Below, one piece after another: positions 17,960 to 25,825 of a stretch of 64,000 nt of DNA. How positions within the stretch are numbered: the first letter of the stretch is position 1; every line of letters starts with the position of its first letter. The translations under genes were made by a program, and so were the position numbers. The notes under the pieces were generated by a model, which searched no databases, was not told the origin of the DNA, and saw only the letters and a program-made list of their open reading frames with translations. This DNA is from Mycobacterium sp. 141 (lineage in GTDB: Bacteria; Actinomycetota; Actinomycetes; Mycobacteriales; Mycobacteriaceae): the NCBI RefSeq assembly GCF_000382405.1, contig NZ_KB908262.1:98545-162544 (forward strand), read 5' to 3'.

Positions 17960-18532
17960 ATGCCCGCGCACCTCACCGAGCCACTCCGGGAAGATCTGCT
18001 CGCCCGCTGGTCGGAATCCCACCGCAAGCACCACAACGTCGAGCATCTGCACGAGCTCCTGGATGCGGTCCAGTCGCTCGCCGATGACGGCCTGAGTTTC
18101 GACCGCGAGGCCGTCGAGTTGGCGGCGTGGTTCCACGATGCGATCTACGAAATCGGCCGAGACGACAACGAGAACCGCTCCGCCGACTTGGCGCGTGAGC
18201 TCCTGGCGTCGTCCCCGGTGCGCGACGAGGTGGCCCGGCTGGTGCTGGCCACCAAGGCTCATGACGTCACCGACGACGACGTCAACGCAGCGGTGCTCAG
18301 CGATGCCGATCTGTCGGTGCTCGGCGCAACCCCCGCGCGCTACCACCGGTATGCCGCGGCAGTGCGCGAGGAGTATGGCGCGGTTGCCGACGACGTGTTC
18401 AAGCCGGCCCGGGCAAGGATGCTCGCCGAGTTGCTGGACGGGACGATCTTCCACACGGCACCCGGCCGGGACCGCTGGGAGGCGCAGGCCAGGCGAAATG
18501 TCACCGCCGAGATTACCGCGCTGATCAGCTGA
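17960..18532 (+). CDS. HD-domain protein, probable metal-dependent phosphohydrolase
   Basis: The 190-residue helical protein has SESHRKHHNVEH near the N-terminus and AAWFHDAIYE (about residues 54-63) with the HD pair, then KAHDV and LSDADLSVLG motifs, which together supply histidine and aspartate metal ligands. It matches the family of predicted HD metal-dependent phosphohydrolases of unknown substrate. The ATG at 17960 is taken because the frame upstream runs into the divergent nat gene; in-frame upstream starts exist. A short gap and same direction suggest possible readthrough into the FAD oxidase. Confidence 0.8.
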   Translation: MPAHLTEPLREDLLARWSESHRKHHNVEHLHELLDAVQSLADDGLSFDREAVELAAWFHDAIYEIGRDDNENRSADLARELLASSPVRDEVARLVLATKAHDVTDDDVNAAVLSDADLSVLGATPARYHRYAAAVREEYGAVADDVFKPARARMLAELLDGTIFHTAPGRDRWEAQARRNVTAEITALIS

Positions 18533-18607
18533 CGCCGTGGTCCGCCGGGCCGGTGTGGGCGTTACGCCCCGCCGGCCCGCCAGATAACGCGACGAGGAGC
18601 CACCGCC

Positions 18608-19969
18608 ATGACGACGATCGATTCCCTGGCCGCCGTGCTGCCGGCCGGCGCGGTGTTGCGCGACCCTGACATCCTCGAGCGATACCGGCGCGATTCCGCG
18701 GCAGACCCTGGCGCCGGCAGGCCGCTGGCAGTGGTGCGCGCCACCTCCACCGAAGATGTACAGGGGGTGCTGCGCTGGGCATCGGCACACCGTGTCCCGG
18801 TGGTGCCGCGCGGCGCCGGATCGGGGTTGTCCGGTGGTGCGGATGCGGTAGACGGCGCCATCGTGCTCAGTACCGAACGGATGCGCGACATTCGGATCGA
18901 CGTGGCCACCCGCACCGCGGTGGTTCAGCCCGGCCTGACCAACACCGAGGTCAAATACGCTGCCGCCGAACATGGTCTGTGGTATCCGCCGGATCCGGCC
19001 TCGGTCGATATCTCGTCGATCGGCGGCAATGCCGCCACCAACGCCGGCGGACTGTGTTGTGTCAAGTACGGCGTCACCGGTGATTACGTGCTGGGCATGC
19101 AGGTGGTACTGGCCGACGGTACTGCCGTGCGATTGGGCGGACCGCGCCTCAAAGACGTTGCCGGGCTGTCGTTGACGAAGCTGTTCATCGGTTCGGAAGG
19201 CATCCTGGGGGTCATCACCGAGCTCACCCTGCGACTCATCCCGGCCCAGCCCCCGGCGTCGACCGTGGTGGCCCTGTTCGGCTCGGTACAGGACGCCGCG
19301 AACGCGGTCGTGGCGATAACCGGGGTGGTACGCCCGGCGATGCTGGAATTCATGGACCACACCAGCATCAACGCGGTCGAGGACCATCTGAAAATGGGGC
19401 TGGACCGGTCGGCGCAGGCCATGCTGCTGGTCCAGTCCGACGCACCCGGCGCAGCGGCCGACGAGGTGACCGTCATCGTCGCTGAATGCGAGAAGTTCGG
19501 GGCGACAGAGGTATTCGCCACCGACGACCCCGCCGAAGGTGCGGCATTCACCGCGGCGCGCCGAGCGATGTTCCCCGCGGTCGAGAAACTGGGCAGCCTG
19601 CTCTTGGAGGATGTGGCGGTTCCGATACCTCAATTGCCCGCCATGGTCACCGGGGTCGAGGACATCGCCGCCGACTGCGATGTGCTGATCTGCACCGTCG
19701 CCCATGCCGGGGACGGCAACACCCATCCGGTCATCGTGTTCGATCCCACTGATGCCGACGCCACCGACCGCGCACACCGCGCTTTCGCCCGGATCATGGA
19801 GCTGGCGATCGGGCTCGGCGGCACCATCACCGGTGAGCACGGGGTCGGACGACTCAAACGTGACTGGCTGCCCGTCCAGCTCGGCGATGACGTGATGGGC
19901 CTGACCCGTCGCATCAAAGATGCCCTCGACCCGCATGGAATTCTCAATCCCGGTGCCGTATTGCGCTGA
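18608..19969 (+). CDS. FAD-linked oxidase, glycolate/D-lactate dehydrogenase (GlcD) type
   Basis: The 453-residue enzyme has the PCMH-type FAD-binding domain, with VPRGAGSGLSGGAD (about residues 61-74) and SSIGGNAATNAGG (about 137-149). The FAD-oxidase C domain carries the VAHAGDGNTHP histidine motif (about 363-373) and the terminal ITGEHGVGRLKR motif (about 409-420). Such flavoproteins oxidise 2-hydroxy acids such as glycolate or D-lactate, passing electrons to quinone or cytochrome. No GlcE/GlcF partner is adjacent, so it is probably a one-subunit form. GAGGAG lies about 10 bases before the ATG at 18608. Confidence 0.88.
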   Translation: MTTIDSLAAVLPAGAVLRDPDILERYRRDSAADPGAGRPLAVVRATSTEDVQGVLRWASAHRVPVVPRGAGSGLSGGADAVDGAIVLSTERMRDIRIDVATRTAVVQPGLTNTEVKYAAAEHGLWYPPDPASVDISSIGGNAATNAGGLCCVKYGVTGDYVLGMQVVLADGTAVRLGGPRLKDVAGLSLTKLFIGSEGILGVITELTLRLIPAQPPASTVVALFGSVQDAANAVVAITGVVRPAMLEFMDHTSINAVEDHLKMGLDRSAQAMLLVQSDAPGAAADEVTVIVAECEKFGATEVFATDDPAEGAAFTAARRAMFPAVEKLGSLLLEDVAVPIPQLPAMVTGVEDIAADCDVLICTVAHAGDGNTHPVIVFDPTDADATDRAHRAFARIMELAIGLGGTITGEHGVGRLKRDWLPVQLGDDVMGLTRRIKDALDPHGILNPGAVLR

Positions 19970-20003
19970 GCGATCCGCCCAGCCGGCGCTGGACGTCACC
20001 GCC

Positions 20004-20076
20004 GGCCTCGCGAGCGTGCGGGTCTGCTGCCCGACACGCTGGGTTTTACCGACAGTGCACGCACGCTCGCGGCGCC
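20004..20076 (-). repeat. Palindromic intergenic repeat, copy 1 (inverted orientation)
   Basis: A 73-bp imperfect palindrome with ends sharing GAGCGTGCG and CGCACGCTCG. Read on the minus strand, its centre contains GTGTCGGGCAGCAGAC, matching copies at 20441 and 59229. It lies between the FAD oxidase and the HNH gene. Confidence 0.75.
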
Positions 20077-20088
20077 TACGCTCACGGC

Positions 20089-20439
20089 ATGGCGGTCAGT
20101 CGAACTCGTCGTATGCGGGCGGCCCGCAAGCGTAAGCGTCGTCTCGACAATGTCGTCAACGATCTGACCGACGAGCAGTGGGTTGCAATCAAGGACGCGT
20201 GGAACGGTTGCGCATACTGTGGCTCGACCGGCCGGGCACTGCAGCGTGATTGCGTCATGGCGATCTCGCGGGGCGGGCGATACACCATCGACAACGTGGT
20301 GCCGGCATGCGCATCGTGCAATGCGAGCAAATGCAATGACGAGGTGACCGGCTGGCTGCGGCGCAAGCGGCTCGACGAACGCCTCTTCCTGACGAGGTAC
20401 GTGGAGATCCGTGCTGCACTGGCCGATACTGCACGCTGA
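20089..20439 (+). CDS. Small HNH endonuclease-domain protein
   Basis: A 116-residue basic protein with the zinc-finger HNH fold: CAYC (about residues 43-46), a DCVMAISRGGRYTIDNVVPAC core with Asp in place of the first His and the conserved Asn, and CASCN-KC (about 70-79). An N-terminal Arg/Lys-rich segment could bind DNA. It lacks any restriction or toxin partner. The gene is bracketed by two inverted copies of a palindromic repeat (20004-20076 and 20441-20513), the second starting 2 bp after the stop. No clear ribosome site precedes the ATG at 20089. Confidence 0.8.
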   Translation: MAVSRTRRMRAARKRKRRLDNVVNDLTDEQWVAIKDAWNGCAYCGSTGRALQRDCVMAISRGGRYTIDNVVPACASCNASKCNDEVTGWLRRKRLDERLFLTRYVEIRAALADTAR

Positions 20440-20440
20440 C

Positions 20441-20513
20441 GGCGCCACGAGCGTGCGCGAAATGCTGCTGATTCACGGTGTGCCGGGCAGCAGACACGCA
20501 CGCTCGCGGTGCC
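20441..20513 (+). repeat. Palindromic intergenic repeat, copy 2
   Basis: A 73-bp imperfect palindrome with ends GAGCGTGCG and CGCACGCTCG and centre GTGTGCCGGGCAGCAGAC. It starts 2 bp after the HNH stop and ends 4 bp before the permease stop of the opposite strand, so it also sits where a bidirectional terminator would be expected. Confidence 0.75.
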
Positions 20514-20517
20514 TGGG

Positions 20518-21324
20518 TTAGCGCACGGCGGCGCGGCTTCGGATCCGGCCGAGCACCACCAGGGCCAGCAGGGTGACCAACAACAGGATGGTCGTGCACG
20601 CCGCGGCCTGGAACGCCTGGCCTCGGTCGGTGAGCCCGAAGATGGTGACCGGCAACGTCTTCCACGTCGCGGGGTACACCATCACGGTGGCTCCCAGCTC
20701 ACCCATCGACAGCGCCACGGCCAGCCCCGCCGACGCCCCCAGCGCAGGCATCAGCAGCGGTAGCGTCACTCTTGCCAGCACCCGAACCGGGCTCGCGCCA
20801 AGGGATTCCGCAGCCTGCCGATAAGCCGGGTCGATCCGGTCCAGCGCCGCCGACACCGCACTGAACGCGAACGCCAGTACCAGCACGGTGTGGGCCAGGA
20901 TCACGATCCATCGGGTGCCGCCGAGGAGCAGCGGGCGGGAGTTGAAGGCGATGAGCAACCCGAGGCCGATCGCCACCGAAGGCACCGCGATGGGCAGGTG
21001 AAACACGGCATCGGTGATACGGCGCAACCACGCCGGGGATTCCACGACAGCCAGCGCCGCCCAGGTGCCCAGCACGAGCGCGATGGCGCCGGCCAGGAAC
21101 GCGGTCTGCAGGCTCACCGAAAGGCTGGCCAGATTGTCCCCCGACAACGCGTTCTGGAAATGGCCGAATCCCAGGTGGGACGGCAGCGCCGAGGTCCACG
21201 TCCCGGCCAGCCCGGCCAACACCACTGTGGCCAGCGGCGCCACGAACACCACCAACACCACCGTCGCGAACAGTGCGAGCACAACGGTCCTAGTTCGCCG
21301 GTTCCACAGCAGCATCGACCGCAC
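20518..21324 (-). CDS. Phosphonate ABC transporter permease (2-AEP type, PhnV/U-like)
   Basis: The 268-residue permease has six predicted transmembrane helices and the MetI-type EAA loop, read as AAESLGASPVRVLARVTLPLLMP. That loop docks on the ATPase. It belongs to the Fe(III)/2-aminoethylphosphonate importer group and is the last gene of the transporter operon. The listed start is the GTG at 21324; an in-frame ATG at 21315 with GGAAAGG upstream is an equally good choice. It overlaps the previous permease gene by 35 bp, a sign of translational coupling. Confidence 0.85.
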   Translation of the reverse strand: MRSMLLWNRRTRTVVLALFATVVLVVFVAPLATVVLAGLAGTWTSALPSHLGFGHFQNALSGDNLASLSVSLQTAFLAGAIALVLGTWAALAVVESPAWLRRITDAVFHLPIAVPSVAIGLGLLIAFNSRPLLLGGTRWIVILAHTVLVLAFAFSAVSAALDRIDPAYRQAAESLGASPVRVLARVTLPLLMPALGASAGLAVALSMGELGATVMVYPATWKTLPVTIFGLTDRGQAFQAAACTTILLLVTLLALVVLGRIRSRAAVR

Positions 21325-22180
21325 CCTTTCCAGTTGCCATGCGGGCGAACACCATTCGGTACACCGCGTACAGGCTGAGCGACAGGACGACCTGGACGGT
21401 CGCGATCACCGCGGCGCCCGGCAGGTCGAAGGTGACGATGCCGCGGGTGTAGATCAGCACCGGAAGCGTGATGACGCCCTTGGCCCCGGTGAACAATACG
21501 ATGCCGAACTCGTTGAGCGTCAACAGCAATACCAGGCTGCCGCCGGCCATCAGCGCCGGCCATGCTTCCGGCATGATCACCGACCGCAACACCCGCAGCG
21601 GTGAGGCACCGAGACTGGCCGCCACATCGAGTTGCGCGCGCGGTAGCAGCGCGAACGCCGCCAGCAGCGGACGCACCACAAACGGTGTGAAGAAGGTGAT
21701 CTCGGCGGCGACCACACCGGCCGGCGTGTAGAGGAAGTTCAGCACCGGTTCGTGCCCGCCCGTGAGGCTCAGGATCGCGGCGTTGACCGCACCCGCGGTC
21801 CCGTACAGGAACGTGAACGCCAGGGTGATGAGAAAGGACGGCAGCGACAGCACGGTGTCGATCAGCCGGCCCACCAGCTGCGAGCCTGGAAACGGCACGA
21901 ATGCCAGCACAATCGCGAGGAAGCTGCCGAGGATCAGACACCCGACGGTGGCGGTGACGGCGATGGCCACCGTGCGCCACAACGCATCCCGGAACACCGC
22001 TGAGCCCAGTACCTCAGCCCAGCTGCCGGTGTCGGCGGCCTCGCCGAGCACGCGCAGCAGCGGGTAGAGCGCGATCAGCAGCACCACCAGCAGCGGCGGC
22101 ACAACCCACAGCGCGGCACGCGACCGCGGCGGCGCGGGCCGGTCCACGGTCGTCACAGCCGGTTCGTCGAGAACGGTCAT
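21290..22180 (-). CDS. Phosphonate ABC transporter permease (2-AEP type, PhnU-like)
   Basis: The 296-residue inner-membrane permease has an N-terminal cytosolic segment rich in Pro and Arg, about six helices, and an EAA loop read as VAASLGASPLRVLRSVIMPEAWP. It pairs with the downstream permease as the heterodimeric channel of the importer. The ATG at 22180 overlaps the stop of the ATPase gene by 4 bp (ATGA type), so translation is coupled. Substrate assignment rests on the phosphonatase-like and PhnZ-like genes beside the operon. Confidence 0.85.
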   Translation of the reverse strand: MTVLDEPAVTTVDRPAPPRSRAALWVVPPLLVVLLIALYPLLRVLGEAADTGSWAEVLGSAVFRDALWRTVAIAVTATVGCLILGSFLAIVLAFVPFPGSQLVGRLIDTVLSLPSFLITLAFTFLYGTAGAVNAAILSLTGGHEPVLNFLYTPAGVVAAEITFFTPFVVRPLLAAFALLPRAQLDVAASLGASPLRVLRSVIMPEAWPALMAGGSLVLLLTLNEFGIVLFTGAKGVITLPVLIYTRGIVTFDLPGAAVIATVQVVLSLSLYAVYRMVFARMATGKGAVDAAVEPAN

Positions 22181-23349
22181 GTGGCCACGTGCACGAGCAC
22201 CCCGGCCGGCTCCGGTATCCGGACACCGACTTCACTGCCCACCTCGAACTGCGCGTGGCCGGTTACGTCGAGCTCGACGAGGCAATCGGCAAGACCGTTG
22301 ACGGACAACACAAGACGTGTCGTCGCGCCGCGCCACACCGCGGACTTGACCTCGGCTCGCATCGCCTCCCGGTTGCCCAGCGACACGAGTTGCAGCGCGT
22401 GCGGGCGGATACACAGCAGCGCTGCGGATCCCGGTGCCCAGTCGGCCTTGCCGACGGCAGGTTGCGGCGCCTCCGCGCTGACCGTCCGGCCGGCGATCGT
22501 CACCAGCGCGGAGGTCCCGATGACCCGGCCCACCGTGCACGGAATCAGGTTGGCCCCACCGAGGAACGCTGCAGTGAAACTGGTCGGCGGTCGTTTCCAC
22601 AGATTCTCGGCGGTATCGACGTCCATCAGCCTGGCGTTGTTCATCACCACGATCCGATCGGCCAGTGCCAGTGCCTCGGATTGATCGTGCGTGACGTAGA
22701 GCATCGCCGTATCGGGCAACGACTCCTTGAGCTGCTGCAGTTCGGCCAGCATCGACTGGCGCAGCTGCGCGTCGAGCGCCGCGAGCGGCTCGTCGAGCAG
22801 CAGCACCTTGGGCCGGATCGCCAGCGCCCGGGCGATCGCGATGCGCTGCTGCTGGCCACCGGAAAGCTCACGGGGCAAACGCTTTCCGTAGGAGCTCATG
22901 CCGACCATGTCCAGCGCTTCGGCCACCCGTGGACCGATCTGCGCCCGCGGGACCCGCTGAGCCTTCAGGCCGAACGCCACGTTCTCGGCTACCCGCATGT
23001 GCGGGAACAGCGCATAGGACTGCAGCACCACGCCGATGCCGCGTTTGGCCGGTGGCAGGTCGGTGATGTCGCGCCCGGCCAGCCGCACCGTCCCCGACGT
23101 GGGCCGCGCGAAGCCTGCGAGCGCGCCCAGCGCTGTCGACTTCCCCGACCCGCTCGGCCCCAGCAGCGCCACCGTCTCTCCGGTGGCCACGCGCAGGTTG
23201 AAGTCGATCAGGGCCTGCGTCACGCGCTTGCCGCGCCCGTAGCGCACACCCACCCGGTCGAATGTGATTGCCGGGATGAGAGATTCCTGCTTCTCATCCT
23301 GCTCGTGTGCGGCGGTGGTCTTCGTTCCGCTCACTCGGATCTCGGTCAT
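22177..23349 (-). CDS. Phosphonate ABC transporter ATP-binding protein (PhnT-like)
   Basis: The 390-residue ATPase has Walker A LLGPSGSGKST, Q-loop LQSYALFPHM, signature LSGGQQQR and Walker B VLLLDEPLAALD, followed by a C-terminal TOBE-type regulatory domain of about 120 residues. The layout is that of the spermidine/iron/2-aminoethylphosphonate importer ATPases. The ATG at 23349 gives the usual length; the frame is open further upstream into the binding-protein gene. It begins 1 bp from the stop of the binding-protein gene and overlaps the next gene by 4 bp. Confidence 0.88.
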   Translation of the reverse strand: MTEIRVSGTKTTAAHEQDEKQESLIPAITFDRVGVRYGRGKRVTQALIDFNLRVATGETVALLGPSGSGKSTALGALAGFARPTSGTVRLAGRDITDLPPAKRGIGVVLQSYALFPHMRVAENVAFGLKAQRVPRAQIGPRVAEALDMVGMSSYGKRLPRELSGGQQQRIAIARALAIRPKVLLLDEPLAALDAQLRQSMLAELQQLKESLPDTAMLYVTHDQSEALALADRIVVMNNARLMDVDTAENLWKRPPTSFTAAFLGGANLIPCTVGRVIGTSALVTIAGRTVSAEAPQPAVGKADWAPGSAALLCIRPHALQLVSLGNREAMRAEVKSAVWRGATTRLVLSVNGLADCLVELDVTGHAQFEVGSEVGVRIPEPAGVLVHVAT

Positions 23350-23350
23350 G

Positions 23351-24397
23351 TCAGTTCCCGGTGGCTTTCTGGTACTCAGCGACATCGGCGTCGAGCCCGC
23401 CGAGCACCTCGTTCCAGTCCGGCACCCACACTTCGACGCCGTTGAGCACACCGGCGGGTGTATTCGGCTGCGGTGCAATGCTACTGGCAAGGCTGTCCCG
23501 CACCGGAAGGCCCAGCGCACCGGGCGCGACGGTTTTCTGCACGGCGTCGGAGAGCAGGAAGGTCAGCAACTTCTTGGCGTTGTCGGCGTGCGGCGCACCT
23601 TTCGTGACACCGGCGACATAGGGCAGCGACACCGTGGTGCGCTTACCGTCATGAGCGGGGATGAAGATACTGAAGGTCGATCCGTCGTCCTTGATGGAAC
23701 CCAGGTTCATCTGCACGTCGCCGTTGGCCACCAGCAGTTCACCGTTGCTGACCTTGGGTTGCAGCTTGCCCGTGGACGAGGACGGACCAACGTTGTTGGC
23801 TTGCAGCTTGCTCAGGTAATCGAGCGCGCCGTCACGCCCGCGCAAGTGCTGTAGCAGCACGAGCACCGCGGTACCGTCACCGGCCTGTCCCGGTGTCGAG
23901 TACTGCAGCTTGCCCTTGAACCGCGGGTCCAGCAGATCGTCCCACCCGGCCGGAGCCGGCTGAACCGACGGGTTGGCGATGAAGCTCAGCGCGTTGTTCA
24001 CGATCGGCACGTACCTGCCGTCCGGCCCGACCTGCCCGGTCGCGATACCGGTGGTGTCGACCGCGCTGGGCACCAGAAGCCCGGATCTGTCCGCCTTCTG
24101 GATAAACGGCGGCAGCGTCACCAGCAGGTCGGCCTGCGGATTGGACTGTTCCTTCTCCACCCGGGATACCACTTCGCCGGAGCCTGCCTCGACCAGGTTC
24201 ACCGCGATACCGGTGTCCTTGGTGAACGTGTCGAACGTCGACTTGTACCAGGCGCCAAGGCCATCGGCGCTGTAGACCGTGACGGCGCCCGCAGCGCCTG
24301 AGCCGCTTGACCCGGTGCCACCGCAGGCTGTGCTCACCATGCCGGTGAGCACGGTCGCGGCGATTGCCATCGCGCGCAGGAGATGTCGTGCCTTCAT
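23351..24397 (-). CDS. Phosphonate ABC transporter substrate-binding lipoprotein (PhnS-like)
   Basis: The 348-residue protein starts with a lipoprotein signal peptide ending in the lipobox VSTAC at about residues 21-25 and continues into an extracellular solute-binding protein type 2 fold of the iron/2-AEP group. It has a VYSADG start and a long SxTGKLQP hinge segment. It should deliver its ligand to the two permeases and ATPase encoded directly downstream. Whether 2-aminoethylphosphonate or a related phosphonate is bound cannot be read from the sequence. It lies 15 bp after the phosphonatase-like gene in the same operon. Confidence 0.85.
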   Translation of the reverse strand: MKARHLLRAMAIAATVLTGMVSTACGGTGSSGSGAAGAVTVYSADGLGAWYKSTFDTFTKDTGIAVNLVEAGSGEVVSRVEKEQSNPQADLLVTLPPFIQKADRSGLLVPSAVDTTGIATGQVGPDGRYVPIVNNALSFIANPSVQPAPAGWDDLLDPRFKGKLQYSTPGQAGDGTAVLVLLQHLRGRDGALDYLSKLQANNVGPSSSTGKLQPKVSNGELLVANGDVQMNLGSIKDDGSTFSIFIPAHDGKRTTVSLPYVAGVTKGAPHADNAKKLLTFLLSDAVQKTVAPGALGLPVRDSLASSIAPQPNTPAGVLNGVEVWVPDWNEVLGGLDADVAEYQKATGN

Positions 24398-24412
24398 GAG
24401 TTCCTTCTCTGA

Positions 24413-25111
24413 TCAACCAAGCAACAACAGGTCGACGAAATCGGTGACGGATCCGACCACGTGGGTGGCTCCGGCGGCCCGCAGCTGTTCTTCGGAATGC
24501 GCACCGGTGAGAGTGCCGGCGGCCACCGCAACGCCTGCGCGAAGCGCACTTTCGATGTCATTGGCGGTGTCGCCGAGAGTAGCGACGTTCTCCACTCCGT
24601 CGACCTCCAACCGGAGCAACGCTGTGAGAATCAGATCCGGGTACGGCCGGCCACGCACTCCCGGGCCCGGCGCGAGGACGAGATCGGCCAGGTCCTGCCA
24701 GCCGAGCGCGGCCAGTAGCTTGCCCTGGGTGACGGCGCTGAATCCGGTGGTCAGCGCGACCTTGATGCCAGCCTCACGCAACTCGGTGATCGCCTCTGCC
24801 GCACCGTCGATAGGCTCGGCACGCCCGCCGGCGATCAGCTCGGCGTAAGCCTGTTCGAATTCGGCGTTGGCACGCTGGGCGATGTCCTCGGCGCCGAACA
24901 ATGCCCGGAATACCTCGATCTTGGACTGCCCCATGGTGTCGAGCACGTACTTGCGGGCGCGGTCGCGTTCCGGACCTTCGACGGGAAGTCCCACAGCGTT
25001 GCCTGCAATGTCGAAAGCGCTGACCACCAAGCCGCCGTCAGACACCGTGGTGCCGGCCATATCTATCACGGCGAGTTGTATGTCATCGAGTGTTATCTCA
25101 TTGCTGGACAT
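24413..25111 (-). CDS. Phosphonatase-like HAD hydrolase (PhnX-like)
   Basis: The 232-residue HAD enzyme carries the phosphonatase-type nucleophile motif DMAGTTVSD (D17), then TTGFS (motif II), a GRPYPD lysine-replaced segment, and GDTANDIESA (motif IV). Lysine 64 in TMGQSKIE occupies the place of the Schiff-base lysine of phosphonoacetaldehyde hydrolase, so C-P bond cleavage of an aldehyde is plausible. The ATG at 25111 has AAGGGA upstream. It is the first gene of the transporter operon and is divergent from the PhnZ-like gene. No 2-AEP aminotransferase (PhnW) is present in the window to make phosphonoacetaldehyde. Confidence 0.85.
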   Translation of the reverse strand: MSSNEITLDDIQLAVIDMAGTTVSDGGLVVSAFDIAGNAVGLPVEGPERDRARKYVLDTMGQSKIEVFRALFGAEDIAQRANAEFEQAYAELIAGGRAEPIDGAAEAITELREAGIKVALTTGFSAVTQGKLLAALGWQDLADLVLAPGPGVRGRPYPDLILTALLRLEVDGVENVATLGDTANDIESALRAGVAVAAGTLTGAHSEEQLRAAGATHVVGSVTDFVDLLLLG

Positions 25112-25193
25112 GCGTTTTCCCTTACTCAGAATTCGATCAGATCGGCGGTGTGCTCGGCGCCGAGAATCCCTCCACCGAACCATCGTCACGCGC

Positions 25194-25208
25194 ATGGTTG
25201 ATAACCAT
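25194..25208. promoter_or_regulatory. Palindrome ATGGTTGATAACCAT, candidate operator of the phn transport operon
   Basis: A perfect 15-bp palindrome (6-bp arms, 3-nt centre) lies 83 bp upstream of the phosphonatase-like gene. It is in the intergenic region shared with the divergent PhnZ-like gene, and its GGTT/AACC half-sites resemble the second palindrome at 25272. Confidence 0.45.
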
Positions 25209-25270
25209 CGCCGCTGATCACGTCCGCCCGCAGTCTTGCGGGTGTTGCGACGCCGAACAGCAGGTTAAGA

Positions 25271-25283
25271 CTGGTATAGACCA
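25271..25283. promoter_or_regulatory. GntR/HutC-type operator overlapping the PhnZ-like gene promoter
   Basis: CTGGTATAGACCA contains the TGGT-N4-ACCA symmetry typical of HutC-subfamily GntR sites such as DasR. It lies 20 bp before the ATG at 25304 and includes TATAGA, which could be the -10 hexamer. Binding by the UTRA regulator encoded downstream (25826) would then block transcription. Confidence 0.55.
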
Positions 25284-25303
25284 AATGTGGTTACACTCTC
25301 GGC

Positions 25304-25822
25304 ATGCGAGAGATCGCCGAGCTCCGCCAGGTACTGGACTCGCTGCGCGGGGTGTGGGACGAGGAAGCCGTCGACGAACTGGACCACGCATTGCAGTCGG
25401 CGGCCCGCGCACTCGATGACGATGCCGACGACGAACTGGTGCTCGCCGCAGCGCTGCACGACCTGGCCCACAGCCCACTATTCGACGGACAGGACGGCGC
25501 CGACCACCACGACCGGTTCGCGCAAGACTGGCTCACTCTCCGGTTCGGTGAGCGGGTTGGTTGGTTGGCTGGCGCGCATGTGGCGGCCAAGCGCTACCTG
25601 GCCGCGACCGATCCGACGTATGCGCTTTCCAATGCGTCGGCCCTGTCGCTGCAGCACCAGGGTGGCGCGGGCGTGGACACGGCGTTCGTCGAGCACCCGT
25701 GGTGGCCCGACGCCCTGCGACTGCGGCACTACGACGACGCGGCCAAAGATCCGCATGGTCGCGGAGCCACCGTGGACGACGTGATCTCTGTCGCCGAACG
25801 AATTGTCCGGCAAGGTAACTGA
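25304..25822 (+). CDS. PhnZ-like HD-domain oxygenase (phosphonate operon HD protein)
   Basis: The 172-residue HD protein aligns, from memory, to PhnZ, the mixed-valence di-iron oxygenase that cleaves the C-P bond of hydroxylated 2-aminoethylphosphonate. Metal ligands are kept: H28, H52, D53, H69, H92 and D144. The nearby RHYDDAAK and SLQHQGG segments match substrate-binding regions. The lid tyrosine of PhnZ (Y24) is replaced by W18, while the lid glutamate (E21) remains. It is followed 3 bp later by the GntR regulator. The partner dioxygenase PhnY, which hydroxylates the substrate, is not in the window. Confidence 0.8.
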   Translation: MREIAELRQVLDSLRGVWDEEAVDELDHALQSAARALDDDADDELVLAAALHDLAHSPLFDGQDGADHHDRFAQDWLTLRFGERVGWLAGAHVAAKRYLAATDPTYALSNASALSLQHQGGAGVDTAFVEHPWWPDALRLRHYDDAAKDPHGRGATVDDVISVAERIVRQGN

Positions 25823-25825
25823 CCA

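Noticed and set aside
17921..19999. A 692-codon open frame on the minus strand
   Set aside because: It lies opposite the HD protein and FAD oxidase, whose catalytic motifs are intact. High-GC codon bias creates such long antisense frames, and the translated product looks low-complexity.
20089..20439. HNH gene as part of a toxin-antitoxin, homing intron or restriction system
   Set aside because: No antitoxin, methylase, intron structure or phage gene adjoins it; only the flanking repeats are unusual.
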